From the NCBI RefSeq assembly GCF_017254835.1, contig NZ_JAFKCW010000001.1:1539063-1603062 (forward strand): a stretch of 64,000 bases of DNA, written 5' to 3'. The position numbers and the translations under genes are program-made. Below the pieces are notes generated by a model. That model was not told where the DNA came from. It did no database searches and saw only the letters and a list, made by a program, of their open reading frames with translations. Source of the DNA: Algoriphagus aestuariicola (GTDB taxonomy: Bacteria > Bacteroidota > Bacteroidia > Cytophagales > Cyclobacteriaceae). Shown in pieces: positions 15,670 to 24,295 of this stretch. Position 1 is the first letter of the stretch, and every line of letters begins with the position of its first letter.

Positions 15670-17922
15670 TTAAAGTTTACGAGTTTTTAATCTAAGGCTG
15701 TTCAATACTACCGAAACTGAGCTAAAGGCCATCGCAGCTCCGGCGATCATAGGATCCAGCAAGAAGCCATTGAGCGGATAAAGGACACCTGCTGCAATAG
15801 GAATCCCGATCAAATTGTAGATAAAGGCCCAGAAGAGGTTTTGCTTGATGCCATTTACCGTCAAGTGGGACAATCGAAATGCTTGCGGAATTTTCTCTAA
15901 ATCCGAAGTGATCAGGGTAATCTTGGCCACATCCATCGCGATATCCGATCCATGTCCCATGGCAATACTTACATCTGCTTGTGCCAAAGCTTCCGAGTCA
16001 TTGATTCCGTCTCCGACCATCGCGACTGTCTTGCCTTGGTTTTGAAGTTTTTTGACAAATTCTGATTTATCAGAAGGCATCACTTCAGCTTGGTATTCTT
16101 TGATTCCAACTTCCTTGGCTACTGCCGAAGCGGTTTGTTGATTGTCTCCAGTCAGCATGTAGACTTCCACACCGGATTTTTGGAGTTTGGCAATGGCCGA
16201 CTTTGAACTCGGTTTAATCTGATCCTGAATTCCAAGAATCGCCAAGGCTTGTTCCTGATCGGCAAACCAAATCACAGTTTGGGCTTGTTCACTCCAGGTT
16301 TTTGCCTGCACTTTTAAATCTGAAGGGATGGAGATTCCATTTTCCTCAAGGAGCTTCAAATTACCTGCGAAATAGGTTTTTCCGTCTTTAGTTCCTTTCA
16401 CACCTCGGGCAGTAATGCTTTCGAAATGCTCCAAGGAAGTTGCTTCGACATGCTGTTCTTTCAAATGCTTCACCACCGCTTCTGCCAAAGGATGCTCGGA
16501 TTTGGATTCGAGAGAATGTAGAATTGAATTATAATCCACTTTGGACTGACCACTGCCTCCCGCAAACTGCACACTGCCTACAGTTGGTTTTCCTTCGGTA
16601 ATGGTTCCGGTTTTATCCAAAATGATGGCATTAACCTGATGCCCCAATTCCAAACTTTCTGCTTCTCTAATAAGGATATTGTTTTCTGCACCTTTGCCCA
16701 CACCGACCATGATGGCCGTTGGTGTGGCCAATCCCAAGGCACAAGGACAGGCAATGACTAAGACCGAAACTGCTGCCAACAAGGCATGGGAAACCGCATT
16801 TTCTCCTCCCCAAATCATCCAAACTCCAAAGGTTACCAAGGCAATCACAATCACCACAGGCACAAAGATTCCGGCGATTTTGTCCACCAGTTTCTGCACA
16901 GGAGCCTTGCTGCCTTGCGCCTCTTGCACCCGCTGGATGATCTGGGAAAGTAGGGTAGAAGCTCCCACTTTTTCTGCTTCGATCTCCAAACTTCCCTTTT
17001 GGTTGATGGTACCGGCAAAGACCGCATCCCCGGTTTTCTTTTCCACCGGAACAGGCTCGCCGCTGATCATGCTTTCGTCCAGATAGGAGCTTCCTTCCAA
17101 GACTTTTCCGTCCACGGGGATCTTTTCTCCGGGTTTGATCAGGATGCGATCACCCACCTGTACTTCTTCGATTTTGATTTCCTGGGGCTTACCGTCTTGG
17201 ATTCGGGTCAAAGTTTTGGGTTGAAGGCCCATGAGCTTTTTCAAAGCGGATCCAGTTTGGGATTTGGCTTTTTCCTCCAGCATTTTCCCCAAGGAAATAA
17301 ACACGATGATTACCGTCGCCGCCTCGAAATACACGTGGGGATGGATGCCCCGCTGATGCCAAAACTCTGGAAATACCGTGTTGAAGACCGAGAAGATAAA
17401 GGCAATCCCGGTACTCAGGGCCACGAGCGTGTCCATATTGGCTTTGCCATGTTTGGCTTGCTTGTAGGCATTGGCATAGAAATGTCTTCCAAAAAAGAAC
17501 AGAACCGGAATGGAAAGTGCCATACTGATCCATTTTCCAGGTTCCCACTCCATAAAAAACATTCCCAAAATGAAAACAGGCAAGGTCAGCAAAGCAGCAC
17601 CGATCGTTTGCTTCTTGACAGCTTGGTATTTCTTCTCCTGTTCTTCCTGCACCGTTTCCTGCACGTCTTTGGAACCGACCACCAAGCCATAGCCGATATC
17701 GACTAGGGCGGCATTCAGCCTTTCAGGGGTAGTGCTGTCATCGTACTCGACTTGGACCGTATTGGTAGCAAAGTTTACTGCGGCTGATTTGACTCCATCG
17801 GTGTATTGCAAAATAGTCTCCACGCTGGAGGCACAGGCCGCACAGGTCATGCCGGTGACTGGAAAAATCTCCTTGTGGAGTTTTCCGGTCGTTTGTGGGG
17901 TATTTGTGGTTGCTGTTTCCAT
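15670..17922 (-). CDS. copA: Copper-translocating P1B-type ATPase CopA
   Basis: CopA exports Cu(I) from the cytoplasm using ATP. From the ATG at 17922 the protein has 750 residues. One N-terminal HMA domain (VTGMTCAACASSV, Cys27 and Cys30) is followed by the membrane metal site CPCALGLATPT, the phosphorylation motif DKTGTITEG, the HP motif in SEHPLAEAV and the hinge GDGINDSEAL. The actuator motif SGEPVPVEK is intact. An upstream start at 17943 would add seven residues. It forms an operon with the HMA chaperone downstream. A perfect palindrome ACAAATTTGT (17940-17949) lies just upstream of the start and could be a regulator site; the AraC-HMA protein at 22.8-23.4 kb is a candidate regulator. 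Confidence 0.95.
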   Translation of the reverse strand: METATTNTPQTTGKLHKEIFPVTGMTCAACASSVETILQYTDGVKSAAVNFATNTVQVEYDDSTTPERLNAALVDIGYGLVVGSKDVQETVQEEQEKKYQAVKKQTIGAALLTLPVFILGMFFMEWEPGKWISMALSIPVLFFFGRHFYANAYKQAKHGKANMDTLVALSTGIAFIFSVFNTVFPEFWHQRGIHPHVYFEAATVIIVFISLGKMLEEKAKSQTGSALKKLMGLQPKTLTRIQDGKPQEIKIEEVQVGDRILIKPGEKIPVDGKVLEGSSYLDESMISGEPVPVEKKTGDAVFAGTINQKGSLEIEAEKVGASTLLSQIIQRVQEAQGSKAPVQKLVDKIAGIFVPVVIVIALVTFGVWMIWGGENAVSHALLAAVSVLVIACPCALGLATPTAIMVGVGKGAENNILIREAESLELGHQVNAIILDKTGTITEGKPTVGSVQFAGGSGQSKVDYNSILHSLESKSEHPLAEAVVKHLKEQHVEATSLEHFESITARGVKGTKDGKTYFAGNLKLLEENGISIPSDLKVQAKTWSEQAQTVIWFADQEQALAILGIQDQIKPSSKSAIAKLQKSGVEVYMLTGDNQQTASAVAKEVGIKEYQAEVMPSDKSEFVKKLQNQGKTVAMVGDGINDSEALAQADVSIAMGHGSDIAMDVAKITLITSDLEKIPQAFRLSHLTVNGIKQNLFWAFIYNLIGIPIAAGVLYPLNGFLLDPMIAGAAMAFSSVSVVLNSLRLKTRKL

Positions 17923-18069
17923 AGCTAAGAATTGATGATACAAATTTGTCCTCTTACTTGCGGAAAAGTGTTACAGGATTTTGGGAGAGTTTTATAAGAT
18001 TTTGCTGGATATCGGAAATACTCGTTGATTTGGCCTACAGATGTACTTATCCCATTTATTCCCTAAGCC

Positions 18070-18516
18070 ATGAAGGAGTTTTTACAACGCTTTTTTGAAT
18101 ACAATTACCAGATCAGTCAATCGCTGGATACCCGATTTCAATCGTATCATTACCAACTGGATGGTGAAATCATCCGCTTAGCCAATCACCTGATCAATGC
18201 CCATCAGATCTGGATCGAGCGGATTGAAGGAAATATCACCTTAAGAAATCCCTGGGAAGATTTTCCGATTGAAAGTTTTCCTTCCAGAAATGAGGCCTTA
18301 TACACCAAGACCTTGGAGATTTTGAAGCTGGTAGATCTGGATGCTAAGATTTCTTTCCACAGCTTTTCCGGAGCGGCCTTTGAAAAAAGGGTTTCGGATA
18401 TGCTGATTCATATTATCAACCACGCTACTTACCACCGAGGACAATTGGCTTCGATGATGCGAAAAAGTGGATTGGAACCTGTGCCTTCCGATTACATTCA
18501 CTGGGCTCAGGCATAA
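18070..18516 (+). CDS. DinB-family protein
   Basis: A 148-residue four-helix-bundle protein of the DinB/YfiT superfamily, which often carries a metal bound by three histidines. Candidate ligands are in LANHLINAHQIW and HIINHATYHRGQL, the second being the classic HxxxH of the family. Members act as thiol transferases or have unknown roles, so no reaction is assigned. The gene is divergent from copA, with 147 bases between the starts, and convergent with the SnoaL-like gene. Proteins of this type are common in Bacteroidetes, so its closeness to the copper genes may be chance. Confidence 0.85.
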   Translation: MKEFLQRFFEYNYQISQSLDTRFQSYHYQLDGEIIRLANHLINAHQIWIERIEGNITLRNPWEDFPIESFPSRNEALYTKTLEILKLVDLDAKISFHSFSGAAFEKRVSDMLIHIINHATYHRGQLASMMRKSGLEPVPSDYIHWAQA

Positions 18517-18570
18517 ACACAGGTTCCTGTTGTTACCTAGTTTGGATAGGCGAATGGAGTGCTATTCATC

Positions 18571-18981
18571 CTATGCCATTTCAGCCTCTGCCAGTTTTTT
18601 AGTGTCCACATATTGCTGAAAGGCGGTGATTTTCCCGTTGTCATCTAGAGTCCAGAGATGCGCCACTTGTGCATTATAGGTCTTACCCGTGGCCTTCACT
18701 TTGGCATCGTATCGAAGAGTTGCCAACACCATGCTTTCATCCATTCCATGAAGTTTGATATTCATCAGGTTGAAGTAGTCATGGTTGGCACCCAGACGCG
18801 CAAATACTCCCGTCAATACGGCATCGGTACCGATGTAAGGATTGCCATCGGCAAGTGAATTGCCTTCGGCTTCGTTCCATTTGATTTTGGGATGCATTTT
18901 ACCAAGAACGGTCGGCATATCGCCAACAGCAAATGCTTGGTAAATGGTGTCAATGACTTGGATGTTTTGGGCGGATGTCAT
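18571..18981 (-). CDS. SnoaL-like / NTF2-fold protein
   Basis: A 136-residue protein with the cone-shaped NTF2/ketosteroid-isomerase fold: an N-terminal helix (IQVIDTIYQAFAVGDMPTVLGKMHP), the WNEAEG strand start, and C-terminal strands ending AFQQYVDTKKLAEAE. Relatives include SnoaL-type cyclases, limonene epoxide hydrolases and many unassigned proteins. No catalytic set can be assigned with confidence. It has no signal peptide, so it is cytoplasmic. It converges with the DinB gene and stands alone; the 241 bases upstream of it hold no gene I can support. Confidence 0.8.
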   Translation of the reverse strand: MTSAQNIQVIDTIYQAFAVGDMPTVLGKMHPKIKWNEAEGNSLADGNPYIGTDAVLTGVFARLGANHDYFNLMNIKLHGMDESMVLATLRYDAKVKATGKTYNAQVAHLWTLDDNGKITAFQQYVDTKKLAEAEMA

Positions 18982-19222
18982 AGCTGAGAAATTTGGTGAG
19001 TGATAAATCTTAATCAGGGTCCCTCAAGCATTCGCTTGCGATTTCTCTGGTTTCCATCAAGTTACGAAAATTTTAGACGCTATCCTTCTGAAACTTTGAA
19101 GGAGCTGTCCTAGAAAATGGGAAAGTAGAGGAAGACTCGAGAAAAAATGGTTGGAAAGTGATGAGGCAAAAATTTCCGCCTTAAGAAATGACTTGATCCT
19201 ATCTGCCTTTTAGGGACAGGAT

Positions 19223-19522
19223 TTATTTCAAATTTCTTTCTTGGAGTACCTTATCCAGAATTTTGGCTCGTAGGTTTTTGGGGTCATTTACCAGCTTGTA
19301 AATGAAAAATAGGGGGATCAAGGTGAAAAGCCCCCAAGTACTTTTCGCGATGCTGTAAAAAATAATGCCTGCCAGGAATCCTATAAATACCGCATTGGTC
19401 AGGGAAAAAGATTTCAATTTTTTGGCTTCCGCTTGGAGCTCTTGGTCGGATAGGGCATCAAGTTCTTTTTCTATGGACTCAGCTGATCCAGATTTCATTA
19501 ATCCCTTTGATTCGTTTGCCAT
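19223..19522 (-). CDS. Small membrane protein of unknown function
   Basis: A 99-residue protein with a charged N-terminal half (ESIEKELDALSDQELQAEAK) that could form a coiled coil, then two closely spaced membrane helices (TNAVFIGFLAGIIFYSIA and LFTLIPLFFIYKLV) and a basic tail. I do not recognise a functional family. Similar two-helix proteins are widespread in Bacteroidetes. It stands alone, with 216 bases to the next gene upstream and its terminator. Confidence 0.65.
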   Translation of the reverse strand: MANESKGLMKSGSAESIEKELDALSDQELQAEAKKLKSFSLTNAVFIGFLAGIIFYSIAKSTWGLFTLIPLFFIYKLVNDPKNLRAKILDKVLQERNLK

Positions 19523-19667
19523 AAAAATCTGTTTAATGAAGTTCTAACCCTGAATTTGGTGAAAAGTTAATCTATTCTGGTTCAATTTCTTCTCAAGACT
19601 TTTGAAGCAATCATGAGGCAGAAAGGTCAAAAGGCTGGGGAAAAGTGCAGCTCAGTTTTCTTATAAA

Positions 19668-19702
19668 TCAAAAAAAGCGTAGAGCTTGTCTACGCTTTGA
19701 AC
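19668..19702 (-). terminator. Intrinsic terminator after the lectin-like protein gene
   Basis: The 10-bp stem AAAGCGTAGA / TCTACGCTTT (19674-19683 and 19689-19698) has the loop GCTTG. Read on the minus strand it is followed by TTTTTTGATTT. It lies about 40 bases past the stop of the gene at 19739-20512. Confidence 0.85.
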
Positions 19703-19738
19703 CAAAAGCTATTTTTCTGAAAATCTAGTTTTCCTTCC

Positions 19739-20512
19739 TTAAATGTCATTCACTTTTTCTCCTGAATTCTTTTTAGGAATGAAGGCCCGCTTAGTCACTT
19801 TCAAATCCCGAAAGTAGCCGATGGTGGCGATATCCACATACAGGCCTACTGAGCCCTGTTGGTTTTTTCCCAACATCTTGGCCACGATAAAGGAGGAATA
19901 CTTCAGGTCATTGATGAACATTTCAGCTGTTTCACCATTGACTTCGATTCGCATTGTGATCCATTCATTTAAGGCTACTGGGGCAGATCCCTCATACGAT
20001 CCTGCTGGGAATTTGTCCCGCAGGGTTTGAAACTTGTAGTCAGGGTAAGAGAAATACTGCACGGCGTGGTTTCTGGCAAACTGATTATCAACTCTTCCGA
20101 CTTTGGGACGGAGGTAGATGGATTCAAAAGCTGAATCATCTTCTTTGATTCTAAAATACACCCCAATGAATCCTGCTGCTGGGGGATAGGGAGAAGGGTC
20201 CTGAATCTGGCTGAGCATTTTTACTTCAATGGTTCCATTTTCAAAATCCTCCAAATCCACAAGTCTTGCATAATGTCTTTCATCGACCGTCTCTTCCAGG
20301 CGATTTTCGTCAAAGGGCAAGGCTTTTAAATCCCGCTCTATTTTCAAAGTCTTTTTGCCATTAAATTTGACCACCTCTCCGGTCACATTGTGAAGTTCAA
20401 AGGTTTGCTTGCCAAATTGGATTTTCTGCCAATTGCCTGAAGTTTGAGCATTCAGACCGAAGGTGATTTCCAAAAGGAAAAACAGGATAGATACTGATTG
20501 GATGAGTTTCAT
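19739..20512 (-). CDS. Secreted concanavalin A-like (DUF1080-type) protein
   Basis: A 257-residue exported protein with a signal peptide (MKLIQSVSILFFLLE to LNAQ). The rest reads as a jelly-roll: FENGTIEVKMLSQ, FIGVYFRIKEDDSAFESIYLRP, NEWITMRIEVNGETAEMFIND and GSVGLYVDIATIGYFRDLKV. This is the pattern of 3-keto-disaccharide hydrolase/DUF1080 and laminin-G-like domains, which bind or cleave sugars. No catalytic residues can be named, so a carbohydrate-binding or hydrolase role is only likely. It starts 22 bases after the NAD(P)-binding reductase gene and may share its transcript. Confidence 0.72.
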   Translation of the reverse strand: MKLIQSVSILFFLLEITFGLNAQTSGNWQKIQFGKQTFELHNVTGEVVKFNGKKTLKIERDLKALPFDENRLEETVDERHYARLVDLEDFENGTIEVKMLSQIQDPSPYPPAAGFIGVYFRIKEDDSAFESIYLRPKVGRVDNQFARNHAVQYFSYPDYKFQTLRDKFPAGSYEGSAPVALNEWITMRIEVNGETAEMFINDLKYSSFIVAKMLGKNQQGSVGLYVDIATIGYFRDLKVTKRAFIPKKNSGEKVNDI

Positions 20513-20534
20513 AAGCTTTTGGAAATAGAGGTTT

Positions 20535-21185
20535 TTACAATTTTTCGATTGCTTCAGCTTTGGAGACTACTTTTCCCAAAGCACCAAATTCATGCAAATC
20601 TCCAAACACTTCAATTCGGATGGATTGATCCAAGCCACCTACTTTTACAGCCTCGAAGCCTGCATCCTGGATCAGTTCCTTTACTTCGGCATCCACAGAT
20701 TCCTCATCGGCCGCATAGAATAAAACTCCTTTTTCAGGAGATTGGAAAGCAGCAGAAGCTAAGGAAGCTACGCCCAATGTTCCGAAAGCTTTGACCAATT
20801 TGGCACCAGAGGGTAAGATTTCAGCGTTTAATTGTCCAGAGGATTCTTTTTCTCCGATGATTTTCTTGAAGCCTCCATTTTCATCCGGAGCGATTGGATT
20901 GGTCGTGTCGATAATGATTTTGCCGGAAAGGGCTTCTCCATATTGTCCAATCAATTCCTGAAGGGTATTAAACCAAACAGAAAATATCAGGATATCGGCA
21001 TTTTTGATGGCTTCACTAGTTTCGGAAGCAGTGGCAAGACTCCCTAATTCTTCGGCTAGGGCTTCGGCGTCTTCCAATTTTTTACTGGCAAGGATTACGG
21101 GTCTGTTGCCTTTTACCAGGATTTGAGCAACTGCTTTTCCGATGTTTCCAAGGCCGATTACGGCTACTTTTGAGGATGTTTTCAT
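20535..21185 (-). CDS. NAD(P)-binding oxidoreductase, F420-dependent reductase-like
   Basis: A 216-residue Rossmann-fold protein of the NADP oxidoreductase, coenzyme F420-dependent family. The dinucleotide motif GLGNIGKAVAQ (residues 11-21) is followed by NRPVILASKK, where the specificity region fits NADP(H), and by VVSKAEA near the end. Homologues in organisms without F420 probably use another flavin or substrate, so the true reaction is open. The Crp/Fnr-type regulator gene lies 102 bases upstream on the same strand and the lectin-like gene 22 bases downstream. A second, divergent member of this family is at 32.9-33.5 kb. Confidence 0.82.
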   Translation of the reverse strand: MKTSSKVAVIGLGNIGKAVAQILVKGNRPVILASKKLEDAEALAEELGSLATASETSEAIKNADILIFSVWFNTLQELIGQYGEALSGKIIIDTTNPIAPDENGGFKKIIGEKESSGQLNAEILPSGAKLVKAFGTLGVASLASAAFQSPEKGVLFYAADEESVDAEVKELIQDAGFEAVKVGGLDQSIRIEVFGDLHEFGALGKVVSKAEAIEKL

Positions 21186-21287
21186 GCTATTTCGTGTTTG
21201 TTTTTGCTGATGTTTTGATAAAACAAAGTTGCATCCGAGGGCTGGTTCCCACCGATGAACTGAATCAAGAAATAGTATTGATCTAGA

Positions 21288-21896
21288 TCAAGCCTTTTTG
21301 GCTTGCTTGTTTCTCAAGCGGCTTAAAAACTCCGGGGAAATGCCCAAAAATGAGGCAATTTGGGTTTGTGGGAGTCGATTGTTGAGATGGGAATAGCTTG
21401 CCAAAAAGGAATTATACCTTTCCTCAGCTGTAGAACTGATGGTCTGTAAAAGTCGCTTCTGTGTGGAAACGAAGCTTTTTTCGATCAAAACCCGAAAAAT
21501 ACGATCGAACTTGGGAGCATTGATATAGAGAGAAAGCAGGTTTTCGTGGTTGATCTGAAGTACCACCGTATCCTCGATGGCGTCGATTTCAAGTTCGGAG
21601 GGAGTTCGGTCATGGAAACTACCAATATTGGTCAACCACCAATTTTCTGAGGCGAATTGCAGAATGTGCGTGTTTCCTTTCTCATCGATCTTGTACATCC
21701 GCAAGCAACCTCGGACTATGAAGTTGAATTGGTTGCAGACATCGCCTTCCTGGAGGACAAATTGCCTTCTTCGATACAGTCGGGGTTTGAATAGTTCCAA
21801 TACTAATTGCTTCTCCTTGGAATCAAGTGGGATAAGCTGTTGAAAATAATCCAATAGGGGTTGGATTTGAGATTGTTCAAATTGATCTGAATTCAT
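21288..21896 (-). CDS. Crp/Fnr-family transcriptional regulator
   Basis: A 202-residue regulator with an N-terminal cyclic-nucleotide-binding-type beta barrel (FVLQEGDVCNQFNFIVRGCLRMY, residues about 40-130) and a C-terminal winged helix (about 145-200; SHLNNRLPQTQIASFLGISPEFLSRLR). The phosphate-binding residues of cAMP-binding CRP are not evident, as in many Bacteroidetes members, so the effector is unknown. Its position before the NAD(P)-binding reductase suggests it controls that gene, perhaps in response to a redox or electrophile signal; this is inference from order alone. Confidence 0.88.
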   Translation of the reverse strand: MNSDQFEQSQIQPLLDYFQQLIPLDSKEKQLVLELFKPRLYRRRQFVLQEGDVCNQFNFIVRGCLRMYKIDEKGNTHILQFASENWWLTNIGSFHDRTPSELEIDAIEDTVVLQINHENLLSLYINAPKFDRIFRVLIEKSFVSTQKRLLQTISSTAEERYNSFLASYSHLNNRLPQTQIASFLGISPEFLSRLRNKQAKKA

Positions 21897-21990
21897 TATT
21901 TGTAAATCTATTGGAATTTACTAATTCCTAAAGAATAGCAAAGGGTAAAGGCTGATGGCAGTAGGCAAAGTGTAGGATAATGGGTATCCA

Positions 21991-22242
21991 CTAAAAACAT
22001 CCGAGGTCGGACTTCTGGGCTGCGTGATCCCGTCTAAAAGCCTCGGTGTCGGAGTAAAAACATGCGGTGCCGGAGTAAAAACATGGGATTTCGGACCAAA
22101 AAGCTGCGGCATCGTGGTTCTAAGATCCGACACCGCAGCTAAAAGGTCCGGTATCGCATATAAAAGGTGCGACATCGCATCTAAAAGGTCCGGCATCGGA
22201 TATTTGAGGTGGGGAGGGGTACCTTGGAGGTGGGTCCAAGGA
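21991..22242. repeat. 21-bp tandem repeat array, ten to twelve units
   Basis: Ten units of exactly 21 bases run in phase from 21991 to 22200, each near TCTAAAAGGTCCGGCATCGGA, with two further degenerate units to 22242. Examples are 22054-22074, 22138-22158 and 22180-22200. The A-rich start and the CGG/TCG end are best kept. Because 21 is a multiple of 3, all frames stay open across the array as heptapeptide repeats on both strands, which produces apparent small genes that I do not accept. It lies between the Crp/Fnr regulator and a small membrane protein gene. The rest of 21897-22322 shows no gene. Confidence 0.85.
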
Positions 22243-22322
22243 TAGGTTTGGATGAGTTATGAATTTCATAAAAGATTAACAATAAAGAAGAATAATTCGA
22301 AGTGTTTCTTGTAAAATTAATT

Positions 22323-22724
22323 TTAGAACCAGTTTCTAATTTTAAAACAGACTTGTGTAATTATTATAGGCACCATAAAAATTAATCCGGAATAAAAAGA
22401 CCAATTAAGTGATTTATATCCCCATAAAAAGAAAATTATTGATGAAAGTCCGGTAATTAAAAATAATAATAGAAGCAGTTTGTTTCTCCTAAAATCCTTT
22501 TCTCTTATTGCTAAAACGAATTGTGTTAATAGTGAAGCAATTAAAAAACCATTTGCCATTATAATAAACACTTTAACTGCAATGGGAATCCCATCTCGGC
22601 TCCAAAGTAATCCAAATGTGATTGTCAAAAGCCCAAGAAAGAGATAATTTTCAAATTTTTTAAAGTAATTGATAAATAGGTTTTTTAAGTAATAAATAAA
22701 TCCACCATCATTTATATCCTCCAT
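22323..22724 (-). CDS. Small four-helix membrane protein of unknown function
   Basis: A 133-residue protein with four hydrophobic segments (YLFLGLLTITFGLLW, VKVFIIMANGFLIASLLTQF, LLLLLFLITGLSSIIFFLW, FYSGLIFMVPIIITQVCF) separated by short basic loops. I recognise no family. The gene and its flanks are clearly richer in A and T than the surrounding genes, which may mean recent transfer. It lies between the 21-bp repeat array and the AraC-HMA regulator and does not look like part of an operon. Confidence 0.6.
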   Translation of the reverse strand: MEDINDGGFIYYLKNLFINYFKKFENYLFLGLLTITFGLLWSRDGIPIAVKVFIIMANGFLIASLLTQFVLAIREKDFRRNKLLLLLFLITGLSSIIFFLWGYKSLNWSFYSGLIFMVPIIITQVCFKIRNWF

Positions 22725-22800
22725 AAATAGAATGAATCAAAGTTTTAAATCTCAGTTTTAATAAAATATTCAGATGTTATTACCAAACTAGTTCTTTTTT

Positions 22801-23364
22801 TTATATCCCATCTAAACTTCTCCTTTTCACTTGCCCATTTTTCTTGAATTCACTGGGCGTCATGCCGGTTTCTTTTTTGAATTGGGAACTGAGATAGGCC
22901 ACGGAGCTATAGCCCATCTGGAAGGCGATTTCGGAGAGGCTGAGTTCGTCGTAGAAGAGGTATTCCTTGACTTTTTCGATCTTTTGGAGGGTATAAAACC
23001 GCTCGATGGTGATCCCCTCTACGGAAGAAAACAACTTGCTCAGTCCGGTATATTCCTGGTTTAGTTTTTCGGAGAGATAGGAAGAAAGATTTTCATGCAA
23101 GCTGTTATCCTTTTGGTGGACCAGTTCCACGATCAAGGTTTTGATCTGGGAGATTTGGGCGGATTTTCCCGGTTCCAAAAGCTCAAAGCCCCGGCTATGA
23201 AGCAATCGAGCAAGCTTTTCTTTTTGGGAATCAGAAATAGCATAGCTGAGATTCACTTTTCCCAATTCCACTTTGGCATCCAGCTTTTCTCCTGAAAAAA
23301 TCTCCGACACCGCCTCGATGCAGCGCGGGCAAACCATATTTTTGATCAACAGGGTGGATTCCAT
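22801..23364 (-). CDS. AraC-family regulator with N-terminal heavy-metal domain
   Basis: A 187-residue regulator. The N-terminal part (1-65) looks like an HMA domain with the metal motif MVCPRC (residues 10-15). The C-terminal part (about 95-180) is an AraC/XylS double helix-turn-helix: KVKEYLFYDELSLSEIAFQMGYSS, SQFKKETGMTPSEFKK. The layout fits direct sensing of copper or silver by the first domain and DNA binding by the second. Such proteins usually sit beside copA or cus genes in Bacteroidetes; here the copper cluster is 5 kb away. It starts 28 bases after the TMEM175-like gene. Confidence 0.88.
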   Translation of the reverse strand: MESTLLIKNMVCPRCIEAVSEIFSGEKLDAKVELGKVNLSYAISDSQKEKLARLLHSRGFELLEPGKSAQISQIKTLIVELVHQKDNSLHENLSSYLSEKLNQEYTGLSKLFSSVEGITIERFYTLQKIEKVKEYLFYDELSLSEIAFQMGYSSVAYLSSQFKKETGMTPSEFKKNGQVKRRSLDGI

Positions 23365-23392
23365 GAAATTCTATTTTGGAATTGGATAACGT

Positions 23393-24172
23393 TTACTCCG
23401 AGTTTAAAGGTTCTTCAATGTCGGGACTATTCAACAAGTCGGCCTTTTCGATTCTTTTGCCTCCCCAGTAGCCCATCAGCGGCATCACTACCATATAGGA
23501 AACATAAATAAAGCCGGAGATCATGAAGGTGTAAATTCCTCCCAGTTCGAAACCCGCAAAAATTGCCGAACACAGCGGGATAAGTCCCGCTGCTATGTTC
23601 ATTCGGATACTGTTTCGGGTAAGGAGAATTTCTTTGGGCGAAAGATCAAGAAGTTTGGATTTTTTGAGGGCTCGGGCATTTAGCCAGACAAAAACCCAAA
23701 ATATCCCCGAGGCGCCGATTCCGTAGATTACCATCAGTTGGGGAGTGTCTTCCATCAAGATGGTTTCAGAGAAAATCACCTGGATAGCCTTCTCATTTCC
23801 GGTGAAAAGGGCTGTATAAATGTCGATCAACAGGCGAAAGAGGAATTTGAGAGGATAGGTATAGAAAAGCACCAAAAACAACAGGATGGTGTTGATCGCT
23901 GCCGTGCCGGCATCGCGAAGTCCGAAGCGGATGAAAAACAGGTAATGCTGATACCAGATCATCATTAGGATGGAGATCGTTCCGGCAAAGGGAATGAAGT
24001 CCTTGATAAATTCTCTCAATTCCTCAAAAGTCTGGGGCGGAGAGCTGGACAGCAAAAGCAAACCGATCGCAATGGCGAATACCCCGTCGCTCAGGGATTC
24101 GATTCGGGTATTTTCTAGGCCTCTCAGTCTAAATCCCAGTTTTTCCTGGGCGGATTTGATGGTTGATTTCAA
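23393..24172 (-). CDS. TMEM175/DUF1211-family membrane protein
   Basis: A 259-residue inner membrane protein with about six helices. The first helix carries SLSDGVFAIAIGLLLL, matching the conserved FSDGVFAI filter-helix motif of TMEM175-type potassium channels, though with Leu for the first Phe. Bacterial members conduct potassium in some cases, so ion channel activity is likely but unproven. No ATG is in frame after the upstream stop codon; TTG at 24172 is the best start, with no clear ribosome binding site. It is transcribed toward the AraC-HMA gene with a 28-base gap. Confidence 0.8.
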   Translation of the reverse strand: MKSTIKSAQEKLGFRLRGLENTRIESLSDGVFAIAIGLLLLSSSPPQTFEELREFIKDFIPFAGTISILMMIWYQHYLFFIRFGLRDAGTAAINTILLFLVLFYTYPLKFLFRLLIDIYTALFTGNEKAIQVIFSETILMEDTPQLMVIYGIGASGIFWVFVWLNARALKKSKLLDLSPKEILLTRNSIRMNIAAGLIPLCSAIFAGFELGGIYTFMISGFIYVSYMVVMPLMGYWGGKRIEKADLLNSPDIEEPLNSE

Positions 24173-24295
24173 AAGATCAAAGCTTGGCTAATCCAATATA
24201 AAAGATAATTGCTTTGATTTTAAGTGATTGAGGGCGACTAGTTTGGTATTAAGCGCATCAGAGGTCGGTTTAGCCTCATTTGTCTAAACACAGAA

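Noticed and set aside
21991-22242. CRISPR array
   Set aside because: The 21-base units are contiguous and all similar; there are no unique spacers between repeats and no cas genes in the window.
21921-22245. Protein genes on either strand across the 21-bp array (91 and 73 codons)
   Set aside because: They are open only because 21 is divisible by 3; both strands are open, no signal peptide or family pattern is seen, and the sequence degrades as DNA repeats do.
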